Source: Acidobacteriota bacterium
GTDB lineage: Bacteria > Acidobacteriota > Terriglobia > Bryobacterales > Bryobacteraceae
DNA length: 33,961 nt
NCBI GenBank assembly: GCA_016178155.1
Contig: JACOTZ010000193.1
Coordinates: 1 to 33,961, forward strand
Direction: 5' to 3'
Each line of letters begins with the position of its first letter. Position 1 is the first letter of the stretch. A program made the translations under genes and the position numbers. This document shows positions 33,801 through 33,961 of this stretch, one piece after another. Below the pieces are notes generated by a model. The model was not told where the DNA came from and searched no databases. It worked only from the letters and a program-made list of their open reading frames with translations.

Positions 33801-33961
33801 GGCCGAACCGCATCCGCGACGGCCGCCTCTCCGACCCCACGATCGACCGCTGGTACGATCTTGACGCATTCGTCTTTCCGCCGCAGTACACCTATGGCAA
33901 CGCGGGCCGCAACATTCTAAGCGGTCCGGGTGTCGCGTCTATCGACCTGTCGCTGCAGCGC
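30884..33961 (+). CDS. Oar-like TonB-dependent receptor with carboxypeptidase-regulatory domain, C-terminus beyond window
   Basis: The frame is open from the ATG at 30884 to the window edge (1026 codons, no stop). A signal peptide (MLRIVVLVLVLASVAWAQ) precedes a carboxypeptidase-regulatory-like beta domain (about 22-100: GQITGTVFDPTGAVVPGATV). A TonB plug follows (QQLPLNGRNYLQL, NAFLLDGARNQN, FKVQTSNFSAEYGASAGAVVNVV), then a long barrel with repeated aromatic strands (YWYFQDDWAVTPTLTFNLGLRYE, NFAPRFGFAWRTPLPGF, STYHGLSTRLEKRFSRGLQF). This is the Acidobacterial Oar-like type, usually 1050-1200 residues, so most of the gene is here. It probably imports or binds oligosaccharide or peptide ligands across the outer membrane. 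GGGGAGG five bases before the ATG is a strong ribosome binding site. It is divergent from the broken glycoside-hydrolase-like gene. Confidence 0.94.
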   Translation, partial: MLRIVVLVLVLASVAWAQTSTGQITGTVFDPTGAVVPGATVRISGSETGELVRTLETGAQGSFTAPLLRPGSYTIDVSKTGFKRFLRSDVALRVDEVLTLRLSLEPGAVSESITITAQAELLEEKTHSVGQVVDERTLQQLPLNGRNYLQLGNLTAGAVPNTRSRDRSFSAYGNRGLQNAFLLDGARNQNYLRGLDNRQRDAMRPSLEAISEFKVQTSNFSAEYGASAGAVVNVVTKGGTNEIHGSAFEFLRNSAFDARDFFSPHDTPRPLYIQHQFGGALGGPLVKNRAWWHGAFQRTHISEDETFTPTVPLPAQREGNFGSTPVYDPDTTRPNPSGAGFIRDQFPNNVIPASRFDRTGKRIADLYPAPNLPGAGRNFHNGPVQATRVNNATFRGDIRLTDNDSMFGRFSFDQGKYDRRPQLPEPANTGTLRTTPAKSVGYGYTRTFTPTLINELRFAWNRVGVDQDGTVPRDEIIPGALSPDVTSSIPTFSITGFSGIGAQPPGFGNIPLTKTSGVWNVSNNVSNISGKHTRKFGFDYQLLRVRTSATLQGRGSFNFTGVFTQNPQGRPRTGSPLADLLLGLPNTLTIGTRSVSEESAHNYYWYFQDDWAVTPTLTFNLGLRYELTRPFVESENRFANLVLDGGDPLYGAYLLAGDPRRPRSLLDTDLNNFAPRFGFAWRTPLPGFVVRGGYGIFYGQDEGLGVTVRMTNNPPFVGFGGFTVTSDQLRPASTIRLSAGLPPRPAPAPVSEFRLDPRATAQLRSWPQRYTVPYIQQWTLSLQKELPGSMLWEINYVGNRGIKLWGAYQGNQPLPGPGAVNDRRPLAALTRAAITRMEPWVTSTYHGLSTRLEKRFSRGLQFLAAYTYGRSLDTETNVDLCDGCVNSSGVGSVQDTRNRRANYGPSDHNVPQRFVFSGGWELPFGKGRAFANSGPARLLAGNWNLAGILSLSDGVPFTLNLPFDNANTGSVNWPNRIRDGRLSDPTIDRWYDLDAFVFPPQYTYGNAGRNILSGPGVASIDLSLQR

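Overview
The window looks like a GC-rich (well above 60% by eye) chromosome segment of a Gram-negative Acidobacterium, most likely of the Solibacter/Bryobacter group. Three things point there. There are tandem secreted von Willebrand factor A proteins of the Acidobacterial type. There is a large Oar-like TonB-dependent receptor with an N-terminal carboxypeptidase-regulatory domain. There is also a secreted protease ending in a BACON-like domain. kdsA and kdsB imply lipopolysaccharide, hence an outer membrane. No phage, plasmid backbone, CRISPR array, rRNA or tRNA gene was recognised. Most of the window is ordinary chromosome with an accessory, carbohydrate-oriented right end.

Layout. 1-5.8 kb: the tail of a peroxiredoxin, then leftward genes for a secreted SMP-30/gluconolactonase-like protein, a Nudix hydrolase (apparently with an ATT start) and mutS2, then a single-domain response regulator and a secreted Gfo/Idh oxidoreductase. 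5.8-8.6 kb: recG and rsmD rightward. 8.7-11 kb: a secreted astacin-like metalloprotease with a 19-threonine linker and a clear terminator. 10.9-11.5 kb: a 641-bp stretch without a recognised gene. 11.5-13.8 kb: small genes (DUF4242, a stand-alone Cas2/SinR-like protein, an outer-membrane barrel, a type IV pilin-like protein, a Trp/Arg-rich miniprotein). 13.9-16 kb: an overlapping pair of VWA proteins behind an unusual leader. 16-19.6 kb: kdsB-pyrG-kdsA, with a hairpin/MITE-like element between pyrG and kdsA. 19.8-25 kb: an ECF sigma factor, its anti-sigma factor, rsmA, gltX and a NodU/CmcH-type carbamoyltransferase in tight succession. 25-34 kb: an NHL-repeat protein, a FGE/SUMF1-like plus PL11-like fusion, a large glycoside-hydrolase-like gene broken by two single-base shifts, and the start of the TonB-dependent receptor, which runs off the window.

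Functional links. kdsB and kdsA make and activate KDO, while pyrG supplies CTP, the co-substrate of KdsB. The ECF sigma factor has a sigma-E-like promoter directly upstream, consistent with autoregulation, and its anti-sigma partner seems to carry a TonB-C-like periplasmic domain. The right end (lyase-like, glycosidase-like, receptor) reads as a loose polysaccharide-handling locus.

A recurring feature is a TANNNT hexamer placed 5-9 bases before the start codon of eight genes. This suggests frequent leaderless mRNAs, although none of these hexamers has a recognisable -35 box.
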